Notes under the pieces: generated by a model
What the model saw: only the letters and a program-made list of their open reading frames with translations
The model's database searches: none
What the model was told of the DNA's origin: nothing
Part shown: piece by piece, positions 16,987 through 26,457 of the stretch
Layout: every line of letters begins with the position of its first letter
Position numbering within the stretch: the stretch's first letter is position 1
Translations under genes and position numbers: made by a program
Assembly (NCBI GenBank): GCA_023423795.1
Contig: JAFAEX010000305.1
Coordinates: 42,743 to 106,742, forward strand
Length of the DNA: 64,000 bases
Reading direction: 5' to 3'
Source: Chloroflexota bacterium
GTDB lineage: Bacteria; Chloroflexota; Chloroflexia; Thermomicrobiales; UBA6265

Positions 16987-18558
16987 TTACCCCGAGCCGT
17001 CGGCGTCCGGGAAGGGCGGCAACCCCGGCTGGAACAGCCAGGCGTCGAAGAGCGCGTCCAGGTCGGCCCCGCTGACCTCCTCGGCGAGGGCCATGAAGTC
17101 CTCGGTCGTCGCGTTGCCGTTGCGGAACCGGCTGGTCCATTGCCGCAGGATGGCGAAGAACGCCTCGTCGCCGACCTCCAGCCGCAGCGCGTGCAGCGCG
17201 ATCGCCCCGCGCCCATAGACGAGCGTCGGTGAGAACAGGTCCGCCGGGCCGGGACGTGCGGTCGTCGCGGTCGCGCCGACGGCGTCCCGCGCCGCATCAG
17301 ACGAGAGCGCGGCGTAGATCTCCGCAAGGTCCCGGTCGCGCGCGGCGACGCCTTCGCTGTGCTCCAGCCAGAGCGCCTGGGCGTAGGCCGCGAACCCCTC
17401 GTTCAGCCAGATGTCCTGCCAGCGGAGCAGGCTGACGCTGTTGCCGAACCACTGGTGCGCCGTTTCGTGGGCGACGATCTCCTCGAACGCCTGCATCTCG
17501 GCGGGCGACAACTTCTGGATGCCGAACAGCGGCATCTCCCCGTAAATCGGCAAGGTCTGCGTTTCCAGCGCGAACAGGATCGGCGCGCCGACGATCGTGC
17601 CACCGGCCGATTCGAACGGGTACGGGCCGAAGACCGTCTCGAAATACGAGATCATCTCGGGCAGTCGGTCGAACATCGCGCGCTGGGCCGGCGCGACCGA
17701 TTCGGCGTAGGCGAGCCGGATCGGCAACCCGCCCGGGCCGGTCCGCGTTTCGACGTCGATCCGCCCGGCGTGGAACGTGACGAGGTAACTCGCCATCGGA
17801 TCGCGGGATTCCCAGATCGTGGTCGTCGCCCCGTCCTCGCGGATCGTTTCCCGCAGCGTGCCGTTGGAAACCACCGCGTAGGGCTCGGGCACCGTCAGCC
17901 GCAGGGTGTAGGTCGCCTTGTCGGCCGGGTGGCCGTTGACGGGAAACCAGGATTCCGCCCCGGCCGGTTCCCCCGCGATGAAGATCTCCTCGTCCCCCGA
18001 CCACCAGCCGGACCCGTACTGCTCGCCGTCGAGCAGCCCATCCTTCTCGGGGCCGCCCAGGCTGAGCAGTGCTGCCAGCAGCGACAGCACGAGCCCGCCC
18101 GCCGTCGGCGCTTCCTGGCCGAGCGGCTCGCCCCGGTAGGCGATCTCCACCGTGAACCCCGTCGTCGCCGCGATCGGCGCCGCCGGCGACACCGTCAGTT
18201 CGCCGCCGTGCCGGGTATAGGCCGCCTCCTGCCCATCGACCAGCACCGCGTCGATCTCCAGCCCGCGGAAATCGAGGTTGAAGGTGCAGAGATCGGTGAG
18301 CGCCAGTGCGTCGATCGTCGCCCGGCCGGCGTCGATCGCGCCGTTGGCGACGTCGAGGTCGAGGTCCAGCGTATAGTGCCGGACGTCGTACCCGGAGTTG
18401 CCCAGCAGCGGGTAGTAGCCGTCCCCGATCCCGCTGCTGCCCGCGGTGCAGGCCAACGGGCTCGGCGTCCCCTGCCCCGCCAGCGACCCCGCGGGACCGG
18501 CGACCGCCGCCGCCGCGACCGCGACGGCAAGTACCCCACCCAGCGCCCTCGTCCTCAT
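16987..18558 (-). CDS. exported M1-family zinc metallopeptidase
   Basis: A 523-residue gluzincin. A signal peptide (MRTRALGGVLAVAVAAAAVA) is followed by the beta-saddle domain with YDVRHYTLDLDLDVANGAI. The active site is HETAHQWFGN near residue 360, with the downstream zinc-ligand helix NEGFAAYAQALWLEH. YGRGAIALHALRLEVGDEAF and a FRNGNATTEDFMALAEEVSG tail match the end of the catalytic domain. It lacks the long helical C-terminal domain of aminopeptidase N, as in compact bacterial M1 enzymes. The ATG at 18558 has a GGAGGG box six bases upstream. The canonical GxMEN exopeptidase motif is not obvious, so substrate preference is open. Confidence 0.88.
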   Translation of the reverse strand: MRTRALGGVLAVAVAAAAVAGPAGSLAGQGTPSPLACTAGSSGIGDGYYPLLGNSGYDVRHYTLDLDLDVANGAIDAGRATIDALALTDLCTFNLDFRGLEIDAVLVDGQEAAYTRHGGELTVSPAAPIAATTGFTVEIAYRGEPLGQEAPTAGGLVLSLLAALLSLGGPEKDGLLDGEQYGSGWWSGDEEIFIAGEPAGAESWFPVNGHPADKATYTLRLTVPEPYAVVSNGTLRETIREDGATTTIWESRDPMASYLVTFHAGRIDVETRTGPGGLPIRLAYAESVAPAQRAMFDRLPEMISYFETVFGPYPFESAGGTIVGAPILFALETQTLPIYGEMPLFGIQKLSPAEMQAFEEIVAHETAHQWFGNSVSLLRWQDIWLNEGFAAYAQALWLEHSEGVAARDRDLAEIYAALSSDAARDAVGATATTARPGPADLFSPTLVYGRGAIALHALRLEVGDEAFFAILRQWTSRFRNGNATTEDFMALAEEVSGADLDALFDAWLFQPGLPPFPDADGSG

Positions 18559-18750
18559 CGCTCGCCCTCCACTCGCGACGTTCCCGCCACGGATCGTATC
18601 GCCACGGGCCACTCGCCGCCGGTGGCGCTCCCCGCTGCCGTGGCTCTCCACCGATAGGCGAACGGACACAGCGCGAGCCGGGATTGTCGGAGATCCCCCG
18701 CATCCACACGGTGCCGAACCCTGCAGACACCGCCACGACTCCCGTCTTCA

Positions 18751-18922
18751 GCCCCGGAGGGGCTTCGTCTTCGTGGCGCGGGGTTGACGGCGCTCGCTTC
18801 GGTGATTCGGACAGCGATCCAGTAGCGGGCGCGTTGATGGCGGTAGCCACGTTGATCCGGCCACCGGCCAAACCCGCCCGGGGTTTCAACCCCGGGCTAC
18901 GAAAACGAAGCCTCTCCGGGGC
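18751..18922. repeat. 36-bp inverted repeat enclosing a family D unit
   Basis: The left arm 18751-18786 (GCCCCGGAGGGGCTTCGTCT and on) pairs imperfectly with the right arm 18887-18922 (CAACCCCGGGCTACGAAAAC and on). A family D copy (GATGGCGGTAGCC, then GATCCGG) lies between the arms at about 18836. The right-arm sequence recurs in part at 13262-13305. The rest of the gap 18559-19195 holds the inverted family D copy at 18952-19000 and no gene. Confidence 0.7.
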
Positions 18923-19195
18923 GCGCGCGGGCGGTGGCCGCCTTATTTTTTTTGGCAACCGCCATCATCGCGCCCGCCCCGCCGATGCCCAGCCGGTCCT
19001 GGCAAACGCCTTCGACCCCGGACGATCGCCGCGAGCGGACGTGCCCGGACAGCCACCGCCTCACACCCCTCCTTTCGCCTCCGCCGAAACCGTCAGCCGA
19101 TCGGGAGGTCGCCGTCGTGGAGGTCGGCCCGCCCCGCCAATAGGTTGTGGGCAAGCCACCGGGGAACCCCGGACGACACGAAAGGAGTCACCAGG

Positions 19196-20623
19196 ATGAG
19201 CGTCGCTACCCCGATCGCACCCGCCCGGATGTCGTTCAACAGCACCGCGACCTACGTCAACCACCAACTCGCCGCCCTCCGTTCGCGCCTGCTCGGCGAC
19301 GTCATCTTCCCGAGCGACCCCGGCTACGACGACGCCCGCCGCACCGTCAACATCACCATCGACCGCCGCCCGCGCGCGATCGTCCGGGCCGTCGATGCCG
19401 ACGACGTGGCCGAGGCCGTCGTCTGCGCGCACCGCATCGGCCTGCCGCTCTCCGTCCGCAGCGGTGGGCACAGCATCGCCTCCCTGAGCGTCATGGACGA
19501 CGCGCTCGTCGTCGATCTCTCGGGCATGAAGCGCGTCGCCATCGATCCCGTGGCGCGCATCGCCCGCGTCCAGCCCGGCGCGACCTCCGGCGACCTCGCC
19601 GGTCCTGCCAACGCCCACGGGCTGGCGCTCACCACCGGCGACACCCACTCGGTCGGCATGGGCGGCCTGACCACCGGCGGCGGCGTCGGCTTCATGGTCC
19701 GCAAGTACGGCTTGACCATCGACAACCTGCTTGCGGCCCAGGTCGTCACCGCCAGCGGCGACATCGTGACCGCCAGCGACGCCGAACACCCGGACCTCTT
19801 CTGGGCGATCCGCGGCGGCGGCGGCAACGCCGGCATCGTCACCGAGTTCACCTACCGCCTCGCGCCGGTCGGCCAGATCCTCGGCGGCGAACTGCTCCTG
19901 CCGGCCACCCGCGAGGTGATGCGCGGCTACCTCGATTACACCGTGTCCGCCCCGGACGACCTGACCACCATCGCCAGCCTGATGCACGCCCCGCCCGCGC
20001 CGCACGTCCCGGGGGACCACGTCGGCGACCTCGTCTTCTCCGTCATCGTCTGCTGGACGGGCGCCATTGAGGACGGCGAACGGGCCATCGCGCCGCTGCG
20101 GGCGCTGGGCCGGCCGATCGCCGATGCCATCGCGCCGATGCCCTACCCGGACATCTACACGTTCACCGCCCACCAGGCGCTACCGCACGCGGCCTCGATC
20201 CGCATGATGTTCGCCGACGACCTCAGCGATGCCGCGCTCGATGCCGCGCTCGACGCCATGAAGCACGCTTCCTCGCCCTACAGCCTCTTCCACCTGCGCG
20301 GGCTCGGCGGCGCGCTGGCCCGCGTGCCGGAGGACGCGACTGCCTTCGCCCACCGTCGGCGGCGCTACTTCGTATCGATCATCGGCCTCTGGCTCGACGC
20401 CGCCGAAGACGCGTCCCGGCACGAGGCGTGGACCGAGTCGCTGTGGGAAACCATCCGTCCGGAGGGGCAGGGCGTCTACGTCAACTTCCTCCAGAACGAA
20501 GGGCCGGACCGCGTCCGGGATGCCTACCCGCCGGCGACCTACGCCCGGCTCGCCGAGATCAAGCACCGCTACGACCCCGACAACCTCTTCCGCTTCAACC
20601 AGAACGTTCCCCCGCGCGCGTAG
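19196..20623 (+). CDS. FAD-binding oxidoreductase, berberine-bridge-enzyme-like (PCMH + BBE)
   Basis: A 475-residue flavoprotein oxidase. PRAIVRAVDADDVAEAVVCA opens the PCMH FAD domain. LSVRSGGHS places His92 as the likely covalent 8-alpha FAD ligand. GLTTGGGVGFMVRKYGLTID follows, but the usual second-link cysteine before it is absent, so attachment is probably mono-covalent. The C-terminal BBE segment YVNFLQNEGPDRVRDAY and RYDPDNLFRFNQNV is intact. Relatives oxidise sugars, alcohols or alkaloid-like compounds with O2. The start is supported by AAAGGAG eight bases upstream. Confidence 0.9.
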   Translation: MSVATPIAPARMSFNSTATYVNHQLAALRSRLLGDVIFPSDPGYDDARRTVNITIDRRPRAIVRAVDADDVAEAVVCAHRIGLPLSVRSGGHSIASLSVMDDALVVDLSGMKRVAIDPVARIARVQPGATSGDLAGPANAHGLALTTGDTHSVGMGGLTTGGGVGFMVRKYGLTIDNLLAAQVVTASGDIVTASDAEHPDLFWAIRGGGGNAGIVTEFTYRLAPVGQILGGELLLPATREVMRGYLDYTVSAPDDLTTIASLMHAPPAPHVPGDHVGDLVFSVIVCWTGAIEDGERAIAPLRALGRPIADAIAPMPYPDIYTFTAHQALPHAASIRMMFADDLSDAALDAALDAMKHASSPYSLFHLRGLGGALARVPEDATAFAHRRRRYFVSIIGLWLDAAEDASRHEAWTESLWETIRPEGQGVYVNFLQNEGPDRVRDAYPPATYARLAEIKHRYDPDNLFRFNQNVPPRA

Positions 20624-20632
20624 GCGGGAATC

Positions 20633-20666
20633 CGGCGGGCGGCCCCTCAGCCACGGCCGCCCGCCG
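20633..20666 (+). terminator. hairpin after the FAD oxidoreductase gene
   Basis: CGGCGGGCGGCC (20633-20644) pairs with GGCCGCCCGCCG (20655-20666) to give a 12-bp GC stem with a 10-base loop, beginning 10 bp after the stop. Only a short TT follows, so its strength as an intrinsic terminator is uncertain. Confidence 0.6.
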
Positions 20667-20769
20667 TTCCCCCCGCGCTCGATCCCGGAGCGTGACCGGC
20701 CCGCCGCGCAAGCGACGGCCGCTCGCGGCCTGCCGGGAGCCGCCCACCGGTGGACCATCCGAGGACGAC

Positions 20770-22131
20770 ATGGACGACCGACGCTTCGACGACATCGCGC
20801 GCGCCGCATCCGCCTTCGGATCGCGCCGCGGCGCATTGCGGGCCATCGCCGGCGGCATCCTCGCCGCCCTGCTGCCCGCCGCCACCGACGGCGAGGAGCG
20901 CCGCCGCAAGGACAAGGGCAAGGGCAAGGGGAAAAAGAAGCAGAAGCAGGACCGGCGAAACTGCCGGCGCAACCAGGTCCGCTGCGGCGGCGAATGCCTC
21001 GACAAGTGCCCCAACGGCCAGTCCCGCGACGGCAGGACCTGCGAATGCCGCTGCGTCCGCCGGGCCTGCCCGGGCGGCAAGGTCTTCGACCCGCTCCTGT
21101 GCGATTGCGTCTGCCCCGACGGCATGAAGGACTGCGACGGAACCTGCGTCGGCGCGGATCGCTGCTGCCGGGGTGAACGGCAGTGCCGCTCCGGCGGCTG
21201 CGTGCCGCAAGGCGCCTGTTGCCACGACGAGCGGCGCTGCGCCAACGGCCGCTGCGTTCCCGAGGTCGGGACCGACTGCTGCCCGGGCGAGCGGCTCTGC
21301 GGCGACGGCTTCTGCATCCCCGGCGACCAGTGCTGCTTCGTCACCGAGCGCGACTGCCTTGACGGCACCTGCGTGGCGAAGGACGCCTGCTGCCCCGGCC
21401 AGCAGCGCTGCGCCGATGGGTCGTGCGTTTCGCGTAACGCGTGCTGCGCCGGCCAGCGGCGCTGCGCCGATGGATCGTGCGTGGCCGAAACTTCGTGCTG
21501 CCCCGACGAGCGCCAATGCCAGTCCGGTTGCGTGCCGGAGGATGCGTGCTGCCCTGGCCAGCGCCGCTGCGGCGATGGCGGTTGCATCGCCGAGAACGCC
21601 TGCTGTCCTGATGAGCGGCGATGCGAATCCGGCTGCGTTGCCGGGAACGCGTGCTGCCCGGGCGAGCGCTCGTGCCCGTCCGGCGGCTGCGTCGGGGAGG
21701 GCGCGTGCTGCCCCGACCACGAAGAGGCTTGTCCGGCCTCACCGAGCGGCTGCTGCTCGCCGTTGCTCGGCGAGGTCTGCTCCGACGACGGCTGCTGCCA
21801 GGTGCTCGGCGGCGACCGGGATGTCTGCGACGGAACGTGCGCCGATCTCACCAGCGACGACGACAACTGCGGCGCGTGCGGCAACCGCTGCGGCGCCTGC
21901 ACCACCTGCCGCAATGGCGCATGCGTCGGGCCGAACAGCAGCCCGCCCGCCTGCGAGTCCTGCAGCGGCGGCCAGATCGTCAGCGGCGCCTCGTGCGGCG
22001 ACCGTTGCTGCGGGCCCGGCGCGGAGTGCTGCGGCGGCGGCTGCTGCGCCGCCGGCAACTGCCGCTCCGTCAACGGCGTCACCTGCTGCTTCAAGGTGAC
22101 CGACAACCGCCCGTACTGCCTCGTCATGTAG
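20770..22131 (+). CDS. secreted cysteine-repeat protein, Tat-like leader, function unknown
   Basis: A 453-residue protein. The N-terminus has a twin-arginine-like leader (FGSRRGALRAIAGGILAALL), then a basic KDKGKGKGKKKQKQ stretch. The rest is extremely cysteine-rich. Ten tandem units of about 15-17 residues follow the pattern CC-x3/4-R-x-C-x2/3-G-x-C-V/I-x4-A (e.g. CCPGQRRCADGSCV-like), from about residue 130 to 325. A C-terminal part contains DDDNCGACGNRCGACTTCRN. The repeats suggest a rod of small disulfide-linked modules outside the cell. A GAGGA site lies five bases before the ATG. No enzymatic motif was recognised; a surface or sheath role is a guess. Confidence 0.75.
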   Translation: MDDRRFDDIARAASAFGSRRGALRAIAGGILAALLPAATDGEERRRKDKGKGKGKKKQKQDRRNCRRNQVRCGGECLDKCPNGQSRDGRTCECRCVRRACPGGKVFDPLLCDCVCPDGMKDCDGTCVGADRCCRGERQCRSGGCVPQGACCHDERRCANGRCVPEVGTDCCPGERLCGDGFCIPGDQCCFVTERDCLDGTCVAKDACCPGQQRCADGSCVSRNACCAGQRRCADGSCVAETSCCPDERQCQSGCVPEDACCPGQRRCGDGGCIAENACCPDERRCESGCVAGNACCPGERSCPSGGCVGEGACCPDHEEACPASPSGCCSPLLGEVCSDDGCCQVLGGDRDVCDGTCADLTSDDDNCGACGNRCGACTTCRNGACVGPNSSPPACESCSGGQIVSGASCGDRCCGPGAECCGGGCCAAGNCRSVNGVTCCFKVTDNRPYCLVM

Positions 22132-22143
22132 CCCGGGCTGCGG

Positions 22144-22176
22144 CGTCGCGGCCGGCCCGATGGGCGGGCCGCGACG
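22144..22176 (+). terminator. hairpin after the cysteine-repeat gene
   Basis: CGTCGCGGCC (22144-22153) pairs with GGCCGCGACG (22167-22176), a 10-bp stem that begins 12 bp after the stop. No T-run follows. It may protect the transcript 3' end or partly terminate before the multicopper oxidase gene. Confidence 0.5.
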
Positions 22177-22243
22177 GGTCAACCCCATCACCGAACGGGA
22201 GCCGGCGCTCCCAACGCGGAGCACGCCCGGCGAGGAGTTTCCG

Positions 22244-23713
22244 ATGTACCGCGCGATCGTTGCCGAATTCGCCCGCCAATGGGCCATGCCGCGCCCGCGG
22301 CCCGCGCTCGAAGGAATCGCGTCAACCCGGCGGCTTGCGCTCCTCCTGGCGGCCGCCTCGCTCGGGATCGCCGCCCTGATCTACGCGATCGGCCCGCTCG
22401 CCCGCGCCGCCACCGCGCCGAGCGGCGACCCGGGAGCATTCACCGCGGCGCTGCGCGAATTCACGCTGGTGGCCGAGGAGGTCGAATGGCGGATCGCGCC
22501 GGACACCACGGTTCGCGCCTGGGCGTACAACGGGCAGGTGCCCGGTCCCGAACTCCGCGTCAGCGAGGGCGACCGCGTCCGCATCACCCTCGTCAACCGG
22601 CTGCCGGTCGGGACCACGGTCCACTGGCACGGCGTCGATGTCGCGCCGGCGATGGACGGCCCGGTCGGGCTCAACCAGGCGGCGGTCGAACCCGGGCAGG
22701 ACTTCGTCTACGAATTCACCGCCACCAACCCCGGCAGCCGGATGTACCACTCGCATGCCGACCCGACCGTGCAGATCGCGCTCGGCCTCTACGGCCCGCT
22801 GATCGTCGAACCGCGTGAGTCCGCGCCGTCATACGACCGCGAATACACCGCGATGCTCAACGAGTGGGACCTGGAATTGACGCCGGACGTCGCGACCGGC
22901 AAGGCGCCGCGCGGTCCCCGCGACTCCCTGCTGCGCGGCGGGGAACTCGGCACCGACCTCTTCCTCATCAACGGCCGCGCCCACGAGGGCATCCCGCCCA
23001 TCACCATCGCCGACGGCGAGCGGGTACTGGTCCGGGTGATGAACCTCGGCAACCTGCCCCACGCCATCCACTCGCACGGCCATTCGTTCCGGATCGTCGC
23101 CACCGACGGCAACCCCGTGCCCGAGGGGCTGCGCCTCCTCAAGGACACCGTGCTCGTCGGCCCCGGCGAGCGCTACGACCTCGAACTCCGCGGCGAAAAC
23201 CCCGGCGTCTGGATGTTCCACTGCCACATGGAGAACCACGCCGCCAACGGGATGATGACCCTCATCCAGTACGACGGCGCGATCCCGACCGGCCCGGTCG
23301 CGGAGTTCTTCAGCCCCGAAAGCGGCCTCGCCCCTGCCGGCGCAGGCACCTTGCACGATGCATCGCACCCGGCAGCCCCATCGCCGGCCACATCCTCGGC
23401 GACGGACGAGGAGCGCGCCCCGGAGGCGGACGCCGCGCCCGCGCCGCCGACAGACGACGCGGCCGAAATCGTCCTGCTCGACGACCGCTTCGAGCCGCCC
23501 ACCCTGACCGTCGCCCCGGGAACCGTCCTGCGCTTCGTCAACCACGGGGCGAACTGGCACAGCGTCGCCGCCTTCGACGGCAGTTTCGACTCCGGCCGCA
23601 TCGACCCCGGCGGCTCCTTCGAGGTCCGCCTCGACCAGCCGGGCACGTTCCGCTTCATCTGCAAGCACCACGGGCTGCGGGGAATGGTCGGCGAAGTCAC
23701 CGTCGGCGCGTGA
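22244..23713 (+). CDS. multicopper oxidase (two-domain, nitrite-reductase-like) fused to a C-terminal cupredoxin
   Basis: A 489-residue membrane-anchored or exported copper protein with a hydrophobic helix at about residues 30-52. Copper-site motifs are HWHG (127-130), YHSHAD near 168-173, HAIHSHGHSF, and FHCHMENHAANGM, which supplies the type 1 Cys-His-Met and trinuclear ligands. After a Pro/Ala linker, a plastocyanin-like domain ends with NWHSV and CKHHGLRGM. An attached blue-copper domain suggests built-in electron delivery. GAGGAG precedes the ATG. The true substrate (phenols, Cu(I), nitrite) is undetermined. Confidence 0.88.
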   Translation: MYRAIVAEFARQWAMPRPRPALEGIASTRRLALLLAAASLGIAALIYAIGPLARAATAPSGDPGAFTAALREFTLVAEEVEWRIAPDTTVRAWAYNGQVPGPELRVSEGDRVRITLVNRLPVGTTVHWHGVDVAPAMDGPVGLNQAAVEPGQDFVYEFTATNPGSRMYHSHADPTVQIALGLYGPLIVEPRESAPSYDREYTAMLNEWDLELTPDVATGKAPRGPRDSLLRGGELGTDLFLINGRAHEGIPPITIADGERVLVRVMNLGNLPHAIHSHGHSFRIVATDGNPVPEGLRLLKDTVLVGPGERYDLELRGENPGVWMFHCHMENHAANGMMTLIQYDGAIPTGPVAEFFSPESGLAPAGAGTLHDASHPAAPSPATSSATDEERAPEADAAPAPPTDDAAEIVLLDDRFEPPTLTVAPGTVLRFVNHGANWHSVAAFDGSFDSGRIDPGGSFEVRLDQPGTFRFICKHHGLRGMVGEVTVGA

Positions 23714-23834
23714 TCTGGCGCCGGGGAAAGGAGGCAGCACCGCGAACGAGACGCTTTTCGAGACGTCGAAGCACCCCGCCCGCCGAACGGCAACGGACCG
23801 CGGCGGCCACCAGGAACGAACGGAGGACAACCCG

Positions 23835-25130
23835 ATGAACGGCACGACGAACGACGACTGCCAGACGACTTCGATGGACATGCTGCCGGTATTGGGCTCC
23901 GGGCAGATGGACCGCCGCGCCGCGGTACGGCTGCTCACCGGACTCGGCCTCGGCGCGATCGGGCTTGGCGTCGTCGGCGCGGGCAGCGTCGCCACGCGCG
24001 CCCTCGGTGCTGGCCCGGCCGGCGACGAGCACGACGCCCACCGCGCGGGCAAGCACGGCGCGCTCTTCCACGCCGAAGGCACGCCGACGGCCGGCGACGC
24101 GCCCCAGCCCGGCGAGCGGCCGGACGGCACCTACCTCTGGCGCGTGCGCGTCGCCGGGATGGACATGGAGAACGGGCTCGACCTGCAGTCGTTCTTCCCG
24201 CGCGAACTCACCATCAACGCGGGCGATGCCGTCTTCTTCGAGTTCCCGACGCCGCCCGGCTTCCACACGGCGACGTTCCTTTCCGGCGGGGACGTGCCGC
24301 CCCTGTTCGTCCCCGACGCGCCGGCCGACGCCGCGCCGGCGAGCCCGGAAGCCGGACCGCGCAAGCTCATCGTCAATCCAGACGCGGCCTTCCCAACGAA
24401 TCGCGACACGTACGGCGGCACGGGCTACGTCAACTCCGGACTCGACGTCGTCCGCCTTCCGGGCGATCCGCCGTTCGTCCTGACCTTCGACACGCCCGGT
24501 ACGTTCCAATACCAGTGCATCCCGCACGGCGAAGTGATGAAGGCCACGATTACCGTCCGGGAGGCCGGTTCGCCGCGCACGGAAGACCAGGCCGCCGTCG
24601 ATGCCCGCGCCGAGCAGGAGCGGACGGCGCTGATCGAGGAGGGCATGGCGATCGCCGCCGAGTTCGCGAACGCGACGGCGACCATTCGCGGCGACGGCTC
24701 GACCCTCTGGGCAATCTCCGCCGGCACTGGCGAGGGCCAGGCCCGCGTGATGCGCTTCCTGCCCGAAACCCTCGAAATCGAGGCCGGCGACACCGTGCGC
24801 TGGATCAACCGCTCCGTCACCGAGCCGCACACGGTCACCTTCCTCGGCGGCGCGGAGCAGCCGGAGGACGTCTCTGTCGAACCGCAGCCGGAGGGGCCGC
24901 CGAAGATCGTCCAGAACCCGCTGACGCTGTTCCCGCAGGGCGTGGATCTGGCGGTCGGCGAGGGCTACATCAACTCCGGTTTCCTCGGCGCGCTCGGCGG
25001 CGAACCGTTGCCCGGCGGCGCCGAGTTCGAACTGACCTTCGACACCCCGGGCGAATACGCCTACTACTGCGTGCTCCACGCGAGCGGCCCCGAGGGCCCG
25101 GGCATGGCCGGAACCATCATCGTGTCCTGA
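23835..25130 (+). CDS. exported protein with two cupredoxin domains
   Basis: A 431-residue protein with a Tat-type leader (MDRRAAVRLLTGLGLGAIG near residue 25). Each half has a blue-copper pattern. The first has GFHTATF, then YQCIPHGEVM. The second has EPHTVTFLGG, then YYCVLHASGPEGPGM. So a His-Cys-His-Met set is visible in both. It lies 121 bp downstream of the multicopper oxidase with a GGAGG site, and is probably its electron-transfer partner or a copper carrier. It resembles the protein at 41451-42737 in layout. Confidence 0.82.
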   Translation: MNGTTNDDCQTTSMDMLPVLGSGQMDRRAAVRLLTGLGLGAIGLGVVGAGSVATRALGAGPAGDEHDAHRAGKHGALFHAEGTPTAGDAPQPGERPDGTYLWRVRVAGMDMENGLDLQSFFPRELTINAGDAVFFEFPTPPGFHTATFLSGGDVPPLFVPDAPADAAPASPEAGPRKLIVNPDAAFPTNRDTYGGTGYVNSGLDVVRLPGDPPFVLTFDTPGTFQYQCIPHGEVMKATITVREAGSPRTEDQAAVDARAEQERTALIEEGMAIAAEFANATATIRGDGSTLWAISAGTGEGQARVMRFLPETLEIEAGDTVRWINRSVTEPHTVTFLGGAEQPEDVSVEPQPEGPPKIVQNPLTLFPQGVDLAVGEGYINSGFLGALGGEPLPGGAEFELTFDTPGEYAYYCVLHASGPEGPGMAGTIIVS

Positions 25131-25155
25131 CGGCGGGCCGACCCCGGACTCGCTG

Positions 25156-25206
25156 AAGACATGGCCGCCGGGCAACGGTTCGCCGCCCGGCGGCCGTGTC
25201 TTTGTT
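25156..25206 (+). terminator. intrinsic terminator after the cupredoxin gene
   Basis: GACATGGCCGCCGGGC pairs with GCCCGGCGGCCGTGTC around a loop, with TTTGTT directly after the stem. It lies 26 bp after the stop and ahead of the convergent MBL gene end, so it may serve both strands. Confidence 0.75.
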
Positions 25207-25232
25207 CGCAGAAGGCCAGGCTACCGGACCGG

Positions 25233-26189
25233 TCACGGCGCCGGCGTTGCCACACCTGCCGCCCCTTCCTCCGCCCAGATGCGCAGCAACCCCTCGATGT
25301 TGAGCCGCAGCCACTCATCGAACATGCCCCAGGCGCCGTAGTCCGCTTCCAGGTCTGCCCGGACCGCCGCGACCATCTCCGGCGAGTTGTCGGCCAGCCC
25401 GGCGTCCCGCGCCGCGCGCACGGATTCCATCAGGTCCTCGAGGTAAGTTCGCATCGCGGTGACGTCGTCCTTCGTGCCCGGCAGCGGCGGGTGGCCCGGC
25501 ACGAGGACGTCGAAATCGAGGTTCTCCTCGATCCACCGCAGCGACGCGATCCACTCCTCGGGGTAGGAATCGCCCAAATCCTGGTAGGGCAGCCGCGCGA
25601 CCGGGATGAAATCGACCGCGAACAGGATGCGCCGCGCCGGATAGAGCAGCACGATGCTGCTGTCGGAGTGGTTGCGTCCGGTGTAGAGCAGCTCGACGGT
25701 CTTGCCGCCAAGCCGGATCGACAGCGTGTCGCCGAACGCCACCTGCGGCGCCGGGGTGCGCGGATCGCCGAGCCCCACGATCCCCTCGACCGCGTTCCGG
25801 TGCGCCACGAACGTCGCCGTGTCGGCGAAGACCGATCCGCCGATGGCGTGGTCGGCGTGGGCGTGGCTGTACACCAGGAAGCGCACCGGCTGGTCGGTCA
25901 CCGACGCGATCGCCGCCCGGTAGGCTTCGGCGCGCTCCGGGCCGGACTGGCTACCCGGGTCGGTGGCGATCACCCCCTCGTCGGTGACGACGAAGAACGA
26001 GACGTAGCCGCCGTTGGTGAAGGCGAACGCATCCTCGGCGAACTGCTGCAGGTCGGCCACGGCGCCGGCCGGGGTCGCCTCCTGCGCGCGGACCCGAAGG
26101 GCGGTCGGCGCCACGAACGGAACCGGCAAGGCAAAGGCCATCTTCTGCACGGCGCGGCGGCTGAGGCGGGCATCCAGGAACGCGTCCAC
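25233..26189 (-). CDS. exported MBL-fold metallo-hydrolase
   Basis: A 318-residue metallo-beta-lactamase-fold protein. A Tat-like N-terminus (LDARLSRRAVQKMAFALPVP) leads into RAQEATP, the leader seen in other exported proteins here. The metal site is H109-A-H111-A-D113-H114, followed by TGRNHSDSSIVLLYP and LVPGHPPLPG. This order fits quinoprotein-relay/SoxH-like and class B hydrolase relatives. The GTG start is chosen because AGGAGG lies five bases upstream. Substrate unknown; antibiotic hydrolysis is not implied. Confidence 0.87.
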   Translation of the reverse strand: MDAFLDARLSRRAVQKMAFALPVPFVAPTALRVRAQEATPAGAVADLQQFAEDAFAFTNGGYVSFFVVTDEGVIATDPGSQSGPERAEAYRAAIASVTDQPVRFLVYSHAHADHAIGGSVFADTATFVAHRNAVEGIVGLGDPRTPAPQVAFGDTLSIRLGGKTVELLYTGRNHSDSSIVLLYPARRILFAVDFIPVARLPYQDLGDSYPEEWIASLRWIEENLDFDVLVPGHPPLPGTKDDVTAMRTYLEDLMESVRAARDAGLADNSPEMVAAVRADLEADYGAWGMFDEWLRLNIEGLLRIWAEEGAAGVATPAP

Positions 26190-26457
26190 GGCATCCTCCT
26201 GGTGGCTATCCCACCCCAAACGGGCTTTCGATTCTACAAGGTCGTCATGGCCGCCGGGACCGACGGCCTCCCGCCGGACCTGGCGCGGGTTCCGCTTGCG
26301 CCCGCGACCGCCGCTCGGGTCCGCCCCGCCCTCCCCGCTTTGGCCCGGCGGCTGAAACCACCTGACCGGTCCGGTATGCGAACATCGCGACTCCCGCACC
26401 TCACGGGATCGCCCCGTGAACGCATACGGGCGCATGCCGCGCGAGGGAACGCCGTCG

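Noticed and set aside
20770..22131. Regular DNA repeats as a CRISPR or satellite
   Set aside because: The periodicity comes from the repeated cysteine modules of an intact coding frame.
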